The position numbers and the translations under genes are program-made. A DNA stretch of 64,000 nucleotides from Brachyspira murdochii DSM 12563 (lineage in GTDB: Bacteria; Spirochaetota; Brachyspiria; Brachyspirales; Brachyspiraceae). Shown piece after piece: positions 36,525 through 46,384 of the stretch. Location of the stretch: contig NC_014150.1 in assembly GCF_000092845.1 (NCBI RefSeq), positions 2,107,510-2,171,509 on the forward strand. The letters are read 5' to 3'. Under the pieces are notes generated by a model. It had not been told where the DNA came from and ran no database searches. It saw only the letters and a list, made by a program, of their open reading frames with translations. Position 1 is the stretch's first letter. Every line of letters starts with the position of its first letter.

Positions 36525-39296
36525 ATGGACTATAGTTCTACTATCAATCTGCCTAAAACTGCATTTCCTATGAAAGCAGGTTTGAAGGAAAAAGAGCCCA
36601 AAATAATAAAAAAATGGGACGAAGAAAAACTTTACCAACAGCTTAGAGAATTAAGAAAAGGTGCTCCTAAATGTATTTTACATGATGGACCGCCTTATGC
36701 GAATGGAGACATTCATATTGGAACATCATTAAATAAAATTATTAAAGATATTATTGTAAGGTATAAATCTGCTAAAGGATTTGATTCACCTTATGTTCCG
36801 GGCTGGGACTGTCATGGTATGCCTATAGAATTAAAGGTGCAGGAAAGTTTGGGAGATAAATATAAAGAAACTTCTAAATTTATAATGAGAAAAAAATGCC
36901 GTGCTTATGCTCAGAAATATATTGATATTCAAAGAAAAGAGTTTAAAAGACTTGGTGTTATGGGTGATTGGGAAAATCCCTACCTTACTATGTCGCCTGA
37001 ATATGAATCTGAAATAGTTGAAGTATTTGCTAAACTTGTAGAGAAAGGATATATATACAAAGGACTTAGAACTATTCACTGGTGTATGGACTGTGAAACA
37101 GCATTGGCTGCTGCTGAAATAGAATATGACGATAATCATACTTCTACAAGTGTTTATGTGAGATTTCCAGTATTAAATAAAATCAATGATAAATTAGACG
37201 GCAATGTTGATGTTATGATATGGACTACTACTCCTTGGACACTTCCTTCAAATATGGCTTGTGCTTTCAATAGAGATTTAGATTATGTGGCTGTTGAAAT
37301 AGACGGAAGATATGCAATAATGACTAAAAGCCTAGTTGATACTGTTCTTGGCAAAAAAGATATGAAAGCAGAAGGCAGAGATATGATTCCAGTATCGATA
37401 GAAGAGATTGAAAAACTTGAAATAGCTCACCCATTTATCAAAGACAGAAAATCTGCTGTTGTATTTGCTGATTATGTTGAGGCTACTGCTGGTACTGGTG
37501 TTGTTCATACAGCCCCAGGTCATGGTATGGAAGACTATCAGACAGGCGTTAATTACGGACTTGATATATATTGTCCTGTAGATAAAGCTGGCAGATATAC
37601 AAGCGAGTTTCCAGAAATGCAAGGCATGAAAGTAAGAGATGCTAATCCTAAAGTAATTGAAATACTTGAAAATAACGGCTCATTATTCTATAAAGAGAAA
37701 GTTACACATAGTTATCCTATTTGCTGGAGATGTAAAAATCCTTTGATATTCAGAGCTACTTCTCAGTGGTTTATGGATATGAAGCATGATCATATAGATG
37801 AAAGAACTGTTAAATCTTTAGATAATATTAAATGGTATCCTACTTGGGGACATGACAGAATGAGAAAGATGCTTGAAAATCGTCCAGACTGGTGTTTATC
37901 AAGACAGCGTTCTTGGGGTGTTCCTATACCTGCATTCTACTGTAAAAACTGCGGAAAAACTTTGCTTACTGCTGAGTCTACTAAACATTTTGCTGAAATA
38001 GTAAAAACTAAAGGAATGGACGTATGGTTTGAATTAGAGCCTAAAGACTTACTTCCTGAAGGCACTAAATGTGAATGCGGTTCTTCTGATTTTGGTAAAG
38101 AAGAGGATATTTTGGATGTTTGGTTTGATTCTGGTGTATCATCATTTGCTGCACAGAAAACCAATAAAGATTTGGACGGAGTTTTTCCTGTTGATATATA
38201 TTTAGAGGGAGGCGATCAATACAGAGGCTGGTTTCAAGCTGCAATTTGGCCTTCTATGGCTATAAGAGGAATTCCTCCATACAAAGAGCTTGTTACTCAT
38301 GGCTGGACTTTAGATGAACAAGGCAGAGCTATGCATAAAAGTGCTGGTAATGTTGTTTCGCCTTTAGAAGTTATTGACAAATACGGTGCTGATATATTAA
38401 GGCTTTGGTGTATAAGTGAAGACTTTACTCACAATGCACGCGTTGGCGATAATATGATGAAAGCTATTGCTGACAATTACAGAAAAATAAGAAACACTTT
38501 CAGATATTTGCTTGGAAATATTTCTGATTTTGATTACAGCAAAGAAAATATCGAAGTTAAAGATTTGCTTCCTGTAGACAGATATGCATTATCAAGACTT
38601 CATAGTTTTATAAAAGTTGCTGATAAAGCCTGCGAGGGTTATGAGTTTCATTTATTCTATCAAAGACTTATAAATTACTGTGTAGTTGAGCTTTCTGCTA
38701 CTTACTTTGACATTATAAAAGACAGATTATACTGCGATAGAAAAGATTCTCTCTCAAGAAGAAGTGCTCAGACTGTACTTGCTGAAATATTAGATGTATT
38801 AGTTAAACTTATAGCTCCAGTACTTCCTTTCACAACTGACGAGGTTTGGGGATACTACAAAGGAGAAAATGCTTCTTCTGTACATTTGGAATTATATCCT
38901 AAAGCTGATGATAGCTTGATTGATTTAGAGTTGGAGCAAGAATGGGCTTCACTTCTTAAAGTACGTGATGATGTATTATTATCTCTTGAAAGAGCTAGAG
39001 ATAATAATACTATAGGTAAATCTTTAGAGGCTTATATAACAATATGCCCTAAAGAATCATCATCAAAAGACTTGCTTACAAAATATCAAAAATATTTAAA
39101 CGAAGTATTCATTGTAAGTAAAGTAACAATTTCAGACAGCAAGGATGATACATTTATAGAAGGCGGAGTCTCATTTGTTAAGACAGAGAAAGCAAGCCAT
39201 GAAAAATGCGTTCGCTGTTGGGGACATTATGAGAGTGTAGGCGAAGACAGCGAGCATAAAGAGTTATGTACTAGATGTGCTGAAGCGGTTAAATAA
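36525..39296 (+). CDS. ileS: Isoleucyl-tRNA synthetase
   Basis: Charges tRNA-Ile. 923 residues in the bacterial (type 1) arrangement. The HIGH motif appears as GDIHIGT in DGPPYANGDIHIGT; the editing domain has TTTPWTLPSNMACAF; the KMSKS motif is replaced by MHKSAGN in GRAMHKSAGNVVSP. The C-terminal zinc site has four cysteines (CVRCWGHYE ... CTRCAEA), which is typical of the mupirocin-sensitive type. It is monocistronic with a strong terminator downstream. Confidence 0.96.
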   Translation: MDYSSTINLPKTAFPMKAGLKEKEPKIIKKWDEEKLYQQLRELRKGAPKCILHDGPPYANGDIHIGTSLNKIIKDIIVRYKSAKGFDSPYVPGWDCHGMPIELKVQESLGDKYKETSKFIMRKKCRAYAQKYIDIQRKEFKRLGVMGDWENPYLTMSPEYESEIVEVFAKLVEKGYIYKGLRTIHWCMDCETALAAAEIEYDDNHTSTSVYVRFPVLNKINDKLDGNVDVMIWTTTPWTLPSNMACAFNRDLDYVAVEIDGRYAIMTKSLVDTVLGKKDMKAEGRDMIPVSIEEIEKLEIAHPFIKDRKSAVVFADYVEATAGTGVVHTAPGHGMEDYQTGVNYGLDIYCPVDKAGRYTSEFPEMQGMKVRDANPKVIEILENNGSLFYKEKVTHSYPICWRCKNPLIFRATSQWFMDMKHDHIDERTVKSLDNIKWYPTWGHDRMRKMLENRPDWCLSRQRSWGVPIPAFYCKNCGKTLLTAESTKHFAEIVKTKGMDVWFELEPKDLLPEGTKCECGSSDFGKEEDILDVWFDSGVSSFAAQKTNKDLDGVFPVDIYLEGGDQYRGWFQAAIWPSMAIRGIPPYKELVTHGWTLDEQGRAMHKSAGNVVSPLEVIDKYGADILRLWCISEDFTHNARVGDNMMKAIADNYRKIRNTFRYLLGNISDFDYSKENIEVKDLLPVDRYALSRLHSFIKVADKACEGYEFHLFYQRLINYCVVELSATYFDIIKDRLYCDRKDSLSRRSAQTVLAEILDVLVKLIAPVLPFTTDEVWGYYKGENASSVHLELYPKADDSLIDLELEQEWASLLKVRDDVLLSLERARDNNTIGKSLEAYITICPKESSSKDLLTKYQKYLNEVFIVSKVTISDSKDDTFIEGGVSFVKTEKASHEKCVRCWGHYESVGEDSEHKELCTRCAEAVK

Positions 39297-39321
39297 AAAA
39301 TAATATAATTATTTAAATATT

Positions 39322-39356
39322 AAAAGGGCAGCTGTGTATAATGGCTGTCCTTTTTT
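39322..39356 (+). terminator. Rho-independent terminator of ileS
   Basis: AAAAGGGCAGC pairs with GCTGTCCTTTT (one G-T pair) around an 11-base loop, ending in a run of T. It lies 26 bases past the ileS stop codon and also separates ileS from the convergent helicase gene. Confidence 0.85.
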
Positions 39357-39377
39357 ATATATTTATTTTTAATTTAA

Positions 39378-41000
39378 TCAAATATCAATTAATTTTAATG
39401 AATGATAAAATAAACAAGAAGCGTTATTTTTTGTTGCTGTTATATATAAACCACATTTTGTTCTAGTAATTGCTACATAAAAAGCTTGATAAAATTCTTC
39501 TTTGTATTGTTTTGTATCTATAATTTCATCGCAAATATTTAATCTACATTCATAACATTTATAAAAAACTGGAAATTTTCCTTTGTTGACAAATGGAATA
39601 AAAACATAGTCCCATTCTGCTCCTTTTGCTTTATGTATATTTAATATATTTACATTTACAGAACAATAAGGAGCATATTTTATTAAATCTTTTTCTTTTA
39701 TAACTTCTATTATTGTATTAAAATCAATTCCAAATTTTAAACAATAGTTTCTATAACCTTCTATTAATTTTTTTATATCATCATTATAAAAATGATAATT
39801 CTCTATACTACGTATGATATTATTGTAATTTAATCTTTTTATATCTTTTATTTTATCATATATTTCATTTTCTAGGTTATCACTAAATAATAATGTATTG
39901 ATATATTCAATATTATTTATTTTTAAATTTGTAAATATGGATTCTATTTTTTCTATGAGTTTATTATTCTTATCATATAAAGAATATTTTGTAGGGCATA
40001 AAATAGCTATTTTAGCTTTTTTATTTTCAGAAGTAATTTTATTAATTTGATTATTAATAAATAATATTTCATCTTCAAAATCGTTAAAACTTTTTATTTG
40101 AAAATTTTCATCAAGTTCTATTTGTAATTTTTTATCGTAATTTCTAATATTTTTTTGGAAATTAGATATATTTTCTCTTCCTTCTAATCTATAATTTTTT
40201 TGTAATTCTATAATTTTAGTTATATTAAAATATTTCTTTAATAAATCTTCAATTTGTTCACCTAAAGCATCAGCAAATTTCATTATAGATTGAAATGTAT
40301 CTCCTAAAAAAAATATTTTATTATATTCATTATCAGCAATACTTCTTAATAAGATAAAGTGCAATAAATTTATATCTTGACATTCATCTACAAAAATATA
40401 ACTATATAAATTTTTATATATTTCGTTTATTTTATAATATTTTAATAAAATTATTGCAATATATATTACATATTCATAGCATATTTCTTTATTTTTATTT
40501 ACAGTATATACATATTGAAATATTTTATCATCAAATTTTATTTCATGAAATTTTTTATTAATTTCACTAATTTTTTCTCTATGATAATTTAATATTTTTT
40601 CTATTTTATCATTTTTATATTTTTTTTTAAGTTTATCTTTAAGATTATAGTGTTTATATTCATATTTATAATCAATATTTAAATATTGTTTACCTTGAAG
40701 TATTAAAATTCTACTTGCTAAATTATGAAAATTATATATGTCTACAATTTGATTATTATTTAATCTGCTTTCAATAGTGTGTTTTGCCACATTAGATAAT
40801 GTTAAAACTAAAATTCTTTTTGGATATTTAATTTGTTTACTTTCTATGATATAGTTAAGTTTTGAGATTAACATTTCTGTTTTACCATATCCAGCAGGAG
40901 CAATTGTAAGAGATTGTTCTGTAGATGCTATAAAGTCTAACTGTTCTTTATCATCTTTGTGTTTTTCTAATATTTTCTTAATTTTATCACTATTTACCAT
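39378..41000 (-). CDS. UvrD-like helicase, Gabija GajB-like
   Basis: 540 residues. Walker A (34-41) is APAGYGKT. Motif II is IFVDECQDINLLHF, motif III FFLGDTFQSIMKFADAL, motif V NILNIHKAKGAEWDYVFIPF, and motif VI FYVAITRTKCGLYI. Size and compact domain layout match GajB, the helicase partner in Gabija anti-phage systems. Its start overlaps the 3' end of the OLD-type nuclease gene by 11 bases, which is typical translational coupling of such pairs. Gabija-like is assigned by architecture and pairing, not by a database match. Codons are very AT-rich (many AAA/AAT/TTA). Confidence 0.8.
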   Translation of the reverse strand: MVNSDKIKKILEKHKDDKEQLDFIASTEQSLTIAPAGYGKTEMLISKLNYIIESKQIKYPKRILVLTLSNVAKHTIESRLNNNQIVDIYNFHNLASRILILQGKQYLNIDYKYEYKHYNLKDKLKKKYKNDKIEKILNYHREKISEINKKFHEIKFDDKIFQYVYTVNKNKEICYEYVIYIAIILLKYYKINEIYKNLYSYIFVDECQDINLLHFILLRSIADNEYNKIFFLGDTFQSIMKFADALGEQIEDLLKKYFNITKIIELQKNYRLEGRENISNFQKNIRNYDKKLQIELDENFQIKSFNDFEDEILFINNQINKITSENKKAKIAILCPTKYSLYDKNNKLIEKIESIFTNLKINNIEYINTLLFSDNLENEIYDKIKDIKRLNYNNIIRSIENYHFYNDDIKKLIEGYRNYCLKFGIDFNTIIEVIKEKDLIKYAPYCSVNVNILNIHKAKGAEWDYVFIPFVNKGKFPVFYKCYECRLNICDEIIDTKQYKEEFYQAFYVAITRTKCGLYITATKNNASCLFYHSLKLIDI

Positions 41001-42876
41001 TTTTTAATTCTTTTATTAAATCAATTATATATTTAGGAAGTTTATAATTTTCCTCAGCTGCATTTTTGATAGCTTCACTGTTCATATTACCAAAATCTAT
41101 TTTTTCTTCGTTTTTATATTCATCTTGTTCTAGTTTTAAATTTTCTTTTATTATTTTTTTTATTAATTTATAATTATCATTTATATTTTTATGTTTTTTT
41201 CTCATATATAATAACTTTTTAGTAAATTCTTCATCTAAATTTTCATCTTGTACTTTTTCAGTAAGTTTATCTTTATCATTACTATTACTTTTACTAATGC
41301 TAATATATATTTTTTTAAAATGATTTTTTAGACATACTAAAATACTTTCCTCAAAATCCCAATAATCTGACACAAATATTTTTACATTATTACAATTTTT
41401 TATACTTTCGTATAAATTATAAACCCTTTTATTAACATATCCGTATTCTTTATTTACATATGTTTGGTATATTTTGTTATTTCTTTGCTCTTTTATATCT
41501 TTATTTTTACAATCTCTATCTGTAAGTATATATGTTTTTATTTGTAATTTTGAGAATATTTTTGCTAGACTTGGAAAATTATTTGGTGCCGCTTTAATAA
41601 TATATATATGTTCTTGATGAATGTTAATACCATTAGCATTTAAACAAGAAGGTAAAAATCCAATTTCTGTATCACCCTCTACTAGTATAATTTTTTTAGC
41701 AAAAAGTCCCTCTAATATATTTCTATCAAAAATCATAAACTGTTTTAATTTAGCTTCATATTTATCAAGAGATGCAACTTTAACGTTATTTTCTTTATCA
41801 TAATAAAGTCTTTGTATAGATAATATATTCTTTTTTTCATTTAATTCTAAATGCGGTATTATATGTGCTGAATGTGTAGAGACAAAAAATATTGGAGTTA
41901 TATTGTAATTTATTTCATCATTATTATTATCAGTTATTATATTAATAATATTATTTATAATTTCATAGTCTTGATTATTATTAAATATTGATAACCAATG
42001 ATCCATAAATTGACGCTGTAAAAATGGAGATAAAAATACTTCTGGTTCATCAAATAAAATAATAATATTAGTATTAAAACCCTGAGATTTTGTATTGTTT
42101 ATTTTATCATATAAAAATGCCAAAAAATCTATAAATGGATATAGATAATATCCTCTTCCTCTTCCTAATTGATTTAAATATAATTTATTATCATCATTAT
42201 GATAATGTACTAATTCAAATAATTTTAATAAAAACTTTATTTCATCATCAATTTCAATATTTAATTTTAATTCTTGATTTGGTTTATTAAATATAGGTTT
42301 AAATATTTCATTTAGTTCATTTTTACAATTTTCATAATTTTCTTTTAATAATTTTTGTAATTTGTTATCATCATTTTGATATTTTTTTATTTGATTTTCT
42401 ATTATTTTTGATAGAAATTTTCCTATTCTATTTGATTTGTTAAACATGAAATTATTATCAAATTCTCTTGGACTATATTTATAGCAGATAAAATTAGTTA
42501 ATATATTATTAAGTAACTTATATTCTTCTGTAAGATTTTTATAAAACCATTCATATTCATCATTACTACTATATTGTTTATATACTATTTTCATGAAATA
42601 CTTATTATTATCTCTATAAAGATAATCTTTAAATATTTCATTAGTTTCTAATTCAAGTTTTATTTCTATTTCAATTTTTTCTTCATTTTTATAGAAGTCT
42701 TCTTTTTCAAATAAATTTTTTTTGTATGTAAATAATTTGAATATTATATCTATAATATTTGATTTTCCTATTCCATTTTCACCTGTTAGGTAAATCATAG
42801 AATATTCATGTTGTAAATCAATTTTTACATTTTTTATATTTTTATAATTTGTTATAATTAATTCTCTTATATACAT
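40990..42876 (-). CDS. OLD-family ATPase/TOPRIM nuclease, Gabija GajA-like
   Basis: 628 residues. The ABC-type ATPase half has Walker A at 32-39 (GENGIGKS), Walker B at about 274-279 (LFDEPE in ILFDEPEVFLSPFLQRQF) and H335 in STHSAHI. The TOPRIM half starts KKIILVEGDTE with E400 and has the metal pair D453/D455 in LTDRD. In Gabija, this protein forms a multimer that nicks or cuts phage DNA and is licensed by nucleotide depletion. It is first of the two-gene operon, reading away from the type IIG gene. Confidence 0.82.
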   Translation of the reverse strand: MYIRELIITNYKNIKNVKIDLQHEYSMIYLTGENGIGKSNIIDIIFKLFTYKKNLFEKEDFYKNEEKIEIEIKLELETNEIFKDYLYRDNNKYFMKIVYKQYSSNDEYEWFYKNLTEEYKLLNNILTNFICYKYSPREFDNNFMFNKSNRIGKFLSKIIENQIKKYQNDDNKLQKLLKENYENCKNELNEIFKPIFNKPNQELKLNIEIDDEIKFLLKLFELVHYHNDDNKLYLNQLGRGRGYYLYPFIDFLAFLYDKINNTKSQGFNTNIIILFDEPEVFLSPFLQRQFMDHWLSIFNNNQDYEIINNIINIITDNNNDEINYNITPIFFVSTHSAHIIPHLELNEKKNILSIQRLYYDKENNVKVASLDKYEAKLKQFMIFDRNILEGLFAKKIILVEGDTEIGFLPSCLNANGINIHQEHIYIIKAAPNNFPSLAKIFSKLQIKTYILTDRDCKNKDIKEQRNNKIYQTYVNKEYGYVNKRVYNLYESIKNCNNVKIFVSDYWDFEESILVCLKNHFKKIYISISKSNSNDKDKLTEKVQDENLDEEFTKKLLYMRKKHKNINDNYKLIKKIIKENLKLEQDEYKNEEKIDFGNMNSEAIKNAAEENYKLPKYIIDLIKELKNGK

Positions 42877-42921
42877 ATTTATAGTATAATTTATATTTTA
42901 TATTAATCAACTAATTTATTT

Positions 42922-43196
42922 TGTTTGATGTTGGGTAATCAGCCGCACGTACATTGTACTGTCTGTAATGGGTTTGTTGCCGTGTGGGAAGGTGCTACAG
43001 CTCGTAGTGTCCGTATGGCGAATACTGCGGGAAGGTGCTACAGCTCGTAGGCTGGAATGCCCGCACGAAGTGTACCCGCAACGAAGTAAGGGTATAGTCG
43101 AATACTGTGGGAAGGTGCCACGAAGTGTACCAGTAGGGTAAAGCTCGTAGGCTGGAATGCCCCCGACCGTAGGGAGTGCGTAGCTAGGCGAGTAGT
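42922..43196 (+). repeat. GC-rich hairpin repeat, copy A (left boundary of the cassette array)
   Basis: This copy lies in the 380-base gap between the Gabija-like genes and the type IIG gene and is much richer in G and C than its surroundings. It begins TTTGATGTTGGGTAATCAGC. The stem CCGCACG (42943-42949) pairs with CGTGTGG (42981-42987). Several copies of CTACAGCTCGTAG and one CCCCCGACCGTAGGGAGTGC block follow. The same modules recur at B-F. No open reading frame of its own is convincing. Confidence 0.85.
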
Positions 43197-46100
43197 TGCA
43201 AAATGTGCGGTTTGGGTGTATTGTATGTAAAAATATAATTTGGGGGGATTTTATTTTATGGATAAGCACAGCACAGCACAGCACAGCACAGCACAGCACA
43301 GCACAGCACAGCACTTTAAACTATTCTAATAATTATGTCAACTCTGATTTTAAAAATCAGTCATACGAAAAAATACTTTCTCTAATTAAAAAATTTAAAT
43401 CTAATTATTCTCAATACACTAATAAAAATTATAATGAAACAGAAACTAGAAGGGATTTTTTGGATCCGTTTTTTGAGGCGTTCGGCTGGGACGTGGCTAA
43501 TAGGGCGGGTAAGTCTCAGACTTATAGAGATGTTATTCATGAGGATAAACTCAAGGTGGGTAAAGAAACAAAGGCTCCTGATTATGCTTTTCGTATTGGG
43601 GGGAGCAGGGTTTTCTTTGTGGAGGCGAAAAAGCCAGGGGTTAATCTTAAAGATGACAGTCTGCCTGCTTTTCAGCTTAGGAGGTATGGCTGGAGTGCCA
43701 AGCTGGGTATTAGTTTTCTTACTGATTTTGAGGAGCTTGCTATTTATGACTGCACTAGAAAGCCTAGCATAAATGATAAGGCTTCTACTGCTAGGATTGA
43801 GTATATTCATTTTGAGGATTATTTAAAAAGGTTTGATTTTCTTTATGAGATACTTAATAAAGAGAGTATTGAGCAGGGTTCGCTTGAAAAATATATTGCT
43901 GGGAGTTCAAACAAAAAAGGTACTGAAAGCGTTGATATTGATTTTTTAAGCACGCTTGACAATTTGCGTACTAAACTTGCTTCTAATATATCTAAATTAA
44001 ACAAAGATTTGTCTGTAAGGGATTTGAATTATGCGGTTCAGCAGATTATTGACAGGATTATATTTTTGAGGGCGGCTGAGGACAGAGGCATTGAAGAGTA
44101 TGGGGATTTAAAAAGGACATGCGATAATAAGAATGAGAATTTTTATAGTAATCTTTTGGGGATTTTTAAAAGGGCTGACGGTAAATATAATTCGGGGCTT
44201 TTTGATTTTGCCAAAGACACTATAAGCGGTAATATAGAGATAGACAATAAGGTGATAAAGGAGATTATTAATGAGCTTTATTATCCTTTGAGTCCTTATG
44301 AGTTTTCTGTGATATCGGTTGAGATAATGGGGAATGCTTATGAGCAGTTTTTGGGTAAGACTATCACTATAGGGAGGAATCATAGTGCGAAGATAGAATT
44401 AAAACCAGAGGTGCGTAAGGCTGGAGGGGTATATTATACGCCTGAGTATATAGTTGATTATATAGTGGAGAACACGGTTGGTGAGGCTATAAGGGGTAAG
44501 AAGCCAGAAGAGATTGCGAATATAAAGATATTGGATCCTGCCTGCGGCAGCGGAAGTTTTTTGCTTGGGGCGTATAAATATTTACTTAATTATCATATTG
44601 AATATTATAATAAGATAAAGGACAGGGCGAAGTTTAAGGGGTCGAAAGAAGATGTAATAAAAGAGAATGGGGATTTGACAATTTGGATAAAGAAGCAGAT
44701 ATTACGCAACAATATATTTGGGGTGGACATAGACAGCAATGCGGTTGAGGTAACGAAATTATCGCTTCTTATGAAGTGTTTGGAGGGGGAGAGTCCTGCG
44801 TCAATACAGAACAATCAGGATTTATTTAATGAGCGGGCTTTACCGTCATTGGAGGATAATATAAAATCTGGAAATTCTTTAATAAACAGTAATTTTAATA
44901 GTGAGGGAGAGCGTTTATTTGCATCTGATGAAGATACACAATATAAAATAAAATGCTTTAGTTGGGATAAAGAATTTTCAAGTGTAATTAAAAAAGGAGG
45001 ATTTGATATAATTATTGGAAATCCGCCTTATGTAAAAGAGTATACAGACAGAGAAAGTTTTGAGAATGTAAAAAAAGGAAATTTATCTAAATATTATCAA
45101 GGTAAAATGGATTTATGGTATTTCTTTGTTTGTTTTGGTTTGGATATTTTAAAAGAAAATGGAAAACTAGGATTTATTGCTCCTAATAATTGGATTACAA
45201 ATGCAGGGGCGTCTATATTAAGAAATAAAGTTTTAACAGATTCAAAAATTTTAAAATATGTAGACTTTGGAGATTTTAGAGTTTTTCTTGAAGCTGGTAT
45301 TCAAACAATGGTATTTATATTAAATAAAGAAAAAATTAATAAAGATTATGAAATTGATTATTATAAAATTTTAAATAAAAATATAGATGTTATAGATATA
45401 GAAAAATTTTTATTTGAAAATGAACCGTCAAACGATATAAGTCATATAAAAACCATAATATCAAAAGATAAAATGTTAAATAATTTAATAACATTTATTG
45501 ATAGCAGTAAAGATAAAGTATTATCAAAAATAAAAGAGATGGGAAATTATTATTTTAAAGCGACTGATATAACAAACGGTATACATCATCATCATGACTA
45601 TGTTGATAAAAATAGATTAGAAATATTAGGAAATGGATTTAAAATAGGTGATGGAATTTTTGTTATAAGTGATGAAGAAAAAAATGCATTAAATTTATCT
45701 AAAGAAGAATTAGAATTAATAAAACCTGCATACACTACAGAACAAATAAAAAGATATTATGCAGACAGTAATAATAAAGAATGGGTAATATATACAGATT
45801 CGACTTTTAAAGATGTAAATAAAATAAAAAAATATCCTAATATAAAAAAACATCTTGATAAATTTAAAAGTGTTATTACTTCAGACAATGCACCTTATGG
45901 TTTGCATAGAGCTAGAAAAGAGAATTTTTTTGTAGGTGAAAAAATAATATCTTTAAGAAAGTGTGCAAAAGAGCCAGCATTTACATATGTTGATTTTGAT
46001 TCTTATGTTTCTGCTGCATTTTATGTTATAAAGCCAGAGGATATTGATTTAAAATATTTAACTGGTATTTTGAATTCAAAGTTAATAGCTTTTTGGTTAA

Positions 46101-46381
46101 GGAACAAGGGAAAAATGCAAGGGTCTAATTATCAAATTGACAAAGAGCCTCTCTTAAATATTCCAATTTGCAATACTGATAACGAAAATTTAAAAAACAA
46201 GTTAATTAATCATGTTAATGAGATGATAGAATGTAATCAAAGGCTTATAAATGAAAAAAATCCTGACAGTATCAATCGCATTAAAAATGATATTGCAGAT
46301 ATTGATTCCTTTATTGATAAAACTGTTTATTCTATTTATAATATATCGGAGGAAGAAAGAAAGATTATAGAAGGGGATTAA
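43196..46381 (+). CDS. Type IIG restriction-modification enzyme (phase-variable)
   Basis: Single-chain endonuclease/adenine methyltransferase. The frame is open from TTG 43196 (1061 codons); the likely true start is ATG 43258, now out of frame. The N-terminal nuclease has D129 and E143-A-K145 in FFVEAKKP. Methyltransferase motif I is DPACGSGSFLLGAY near residue 447 and motif IV NPPY is at 609-612. The last ~350 residues are the target-recognition part, ending in a helical tail (IDSFIDKTVYSIYNI ... IIEGD). Base composition changes at about 44.87 kb: the 5' half uses many G-ending codons, the 3' half is strongly AT-rich, as if replaced. A downstream gene starts immediately at its stop. Confidence 0.85.
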   Translation: MQNVRFGCIVCKNIIWGDFILWISTAQHSTAQHSTAQHSTLNYSNNYVNSDFKNQSYEKILSLIKKFKSNYSQYTNKNYNETETRRDFLDPFFEAFGWDVANRAGKSQTYRDVIHEDKLKVGKETKAPDYAFRIGGSRVFFVEAKKPGVNLKDDSLPAFQLRRYGWSAKLGISFLTDFEELAIYDCTRKPSINDKASTARIEYIHFEDYLKRFDFLYEILNKESIEQGSLEKYIAGSSNKKGTESVDIDFLSTLDNLRTKLASNISKLNKDLSVRDLNYAVQQIIDRIIFLRAAEDRGIEEYGDLKRTCDNKNENFYSNLLGIFKRADGKYNSGLFDFAKDTISGNIEIDNKVIKEIINELYYPLSPYEFSVISVEIMGNAYEQFLGKTITIGRNHSAKIELKPEVRKAGGVYYTPEYIVDYIVENTVGEAIRGKKPEEIANIKILDPACGSGSFLLGAYKYLLNYHIEYYNKIKDRAKFKGSKEDVIKENGDLTIWIKKQILRNNIFGVDIDSNAVEVTKLSLLMKCLEGESPASIQNNQDLFNERALPSLEDNIKSGNSLINSNFNSEGERLFASDEDTQYKIKCFSWDKEFSSVIKKGGFDIIIGNPPYVKEYTDRESFENVKKGNLSKYYQGKMDLWYFFVCFGLDILKENGKLGFIAPNNWITNAGASILRNKVLTDSKILKYVDFGDFRVFLEAGIQTMVFILNKEKINKDYEIDYYKILNKNIDVIDIEKFLFENEPSNDISHIKTIISKDKMLNNLITFIDSSKDKVLSKIKEMGNYYFKATDITNGIHHHHDYVDKNRLEILGNGFKIGDGIFVISDEEKNALNLSKEELELIKPAYTTEQIKRYYADSNNKEWVIYTDSTFKDVNKIKKYPNIKKHLDKFKSVITSDNAPYGLHRARKENFFVGEKIISLRKCAKEPAFTYVDFDSYVSAAFYVIKPEDIDLKYLTGILNSKLIAFWLRNKGKMQGSNYQIDKEPLLNIPICNTDNENLKNKLINHVNEMIECNQRLINEKNPDSINRIKNDIADIDSFIDKTVYSIYNISEEERKIIEGD
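43258..43329 (+). other. Best start of the type IIG gene; closed frame in the present phase
   Basis: ATG 43258 follows a strong GGGGGG at 43242-43247 with good spacing. Translation from it reads M-D-K, then the HSTAQ repeat, and stops at TAA 43327-43329 after 23 codons. It is one frame off the long type IIG frame. Adding one AGCAC unit, or losing two, would join the two frames. I infer this is the natural start in the ON phase. Confidence 0.7.
43265..43314 (+). repeat. Ten tandem AGCAC units (phase-variation tract)
   Basis: Fifty bases, exactly ten copies of the pentamer AGCAC, lie seven bases after the ATG. Pentanucleotide repeats inside a coding start are a classic slipped-strand mispairing switch for restriction-modification genes. 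Because 5 is not a multiple of 3, each gain or loss changes the reading frame. Confidence 0.93.
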
Positions 46382-46384
46382 ATG
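46371..46384 (+). promoter_or_regulatory. Ribosome-binding site embedded in the end of the type IIG gene
   Basis: AAGGGG (46371-46376), which encodes part of the final IIEGD, is followed by the stop TAA (46379-46381) and immediately by ATG 46382. The same arrangement (G-rich tail, stop, ATGGAA) recurs after cassette 1, after the RES gene, at the 52.45 kb remnant and after cassette 4. Confidence 0.6.

Noticed and set aside
42916-43314. Minus-strand open frame starting with a Cys-Ala-Val-Leu repeat
   Set aside because: It is the reverse reading of the AGCAC tract and repeat A; it has no ribosome-binding site and no protein-like composition.
43434-43772. 112-codon plus-strand frame inside the type IIG gene
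   Set aside because: It lies in another frame of clear nuclease-domain coding sequence and has no family features.
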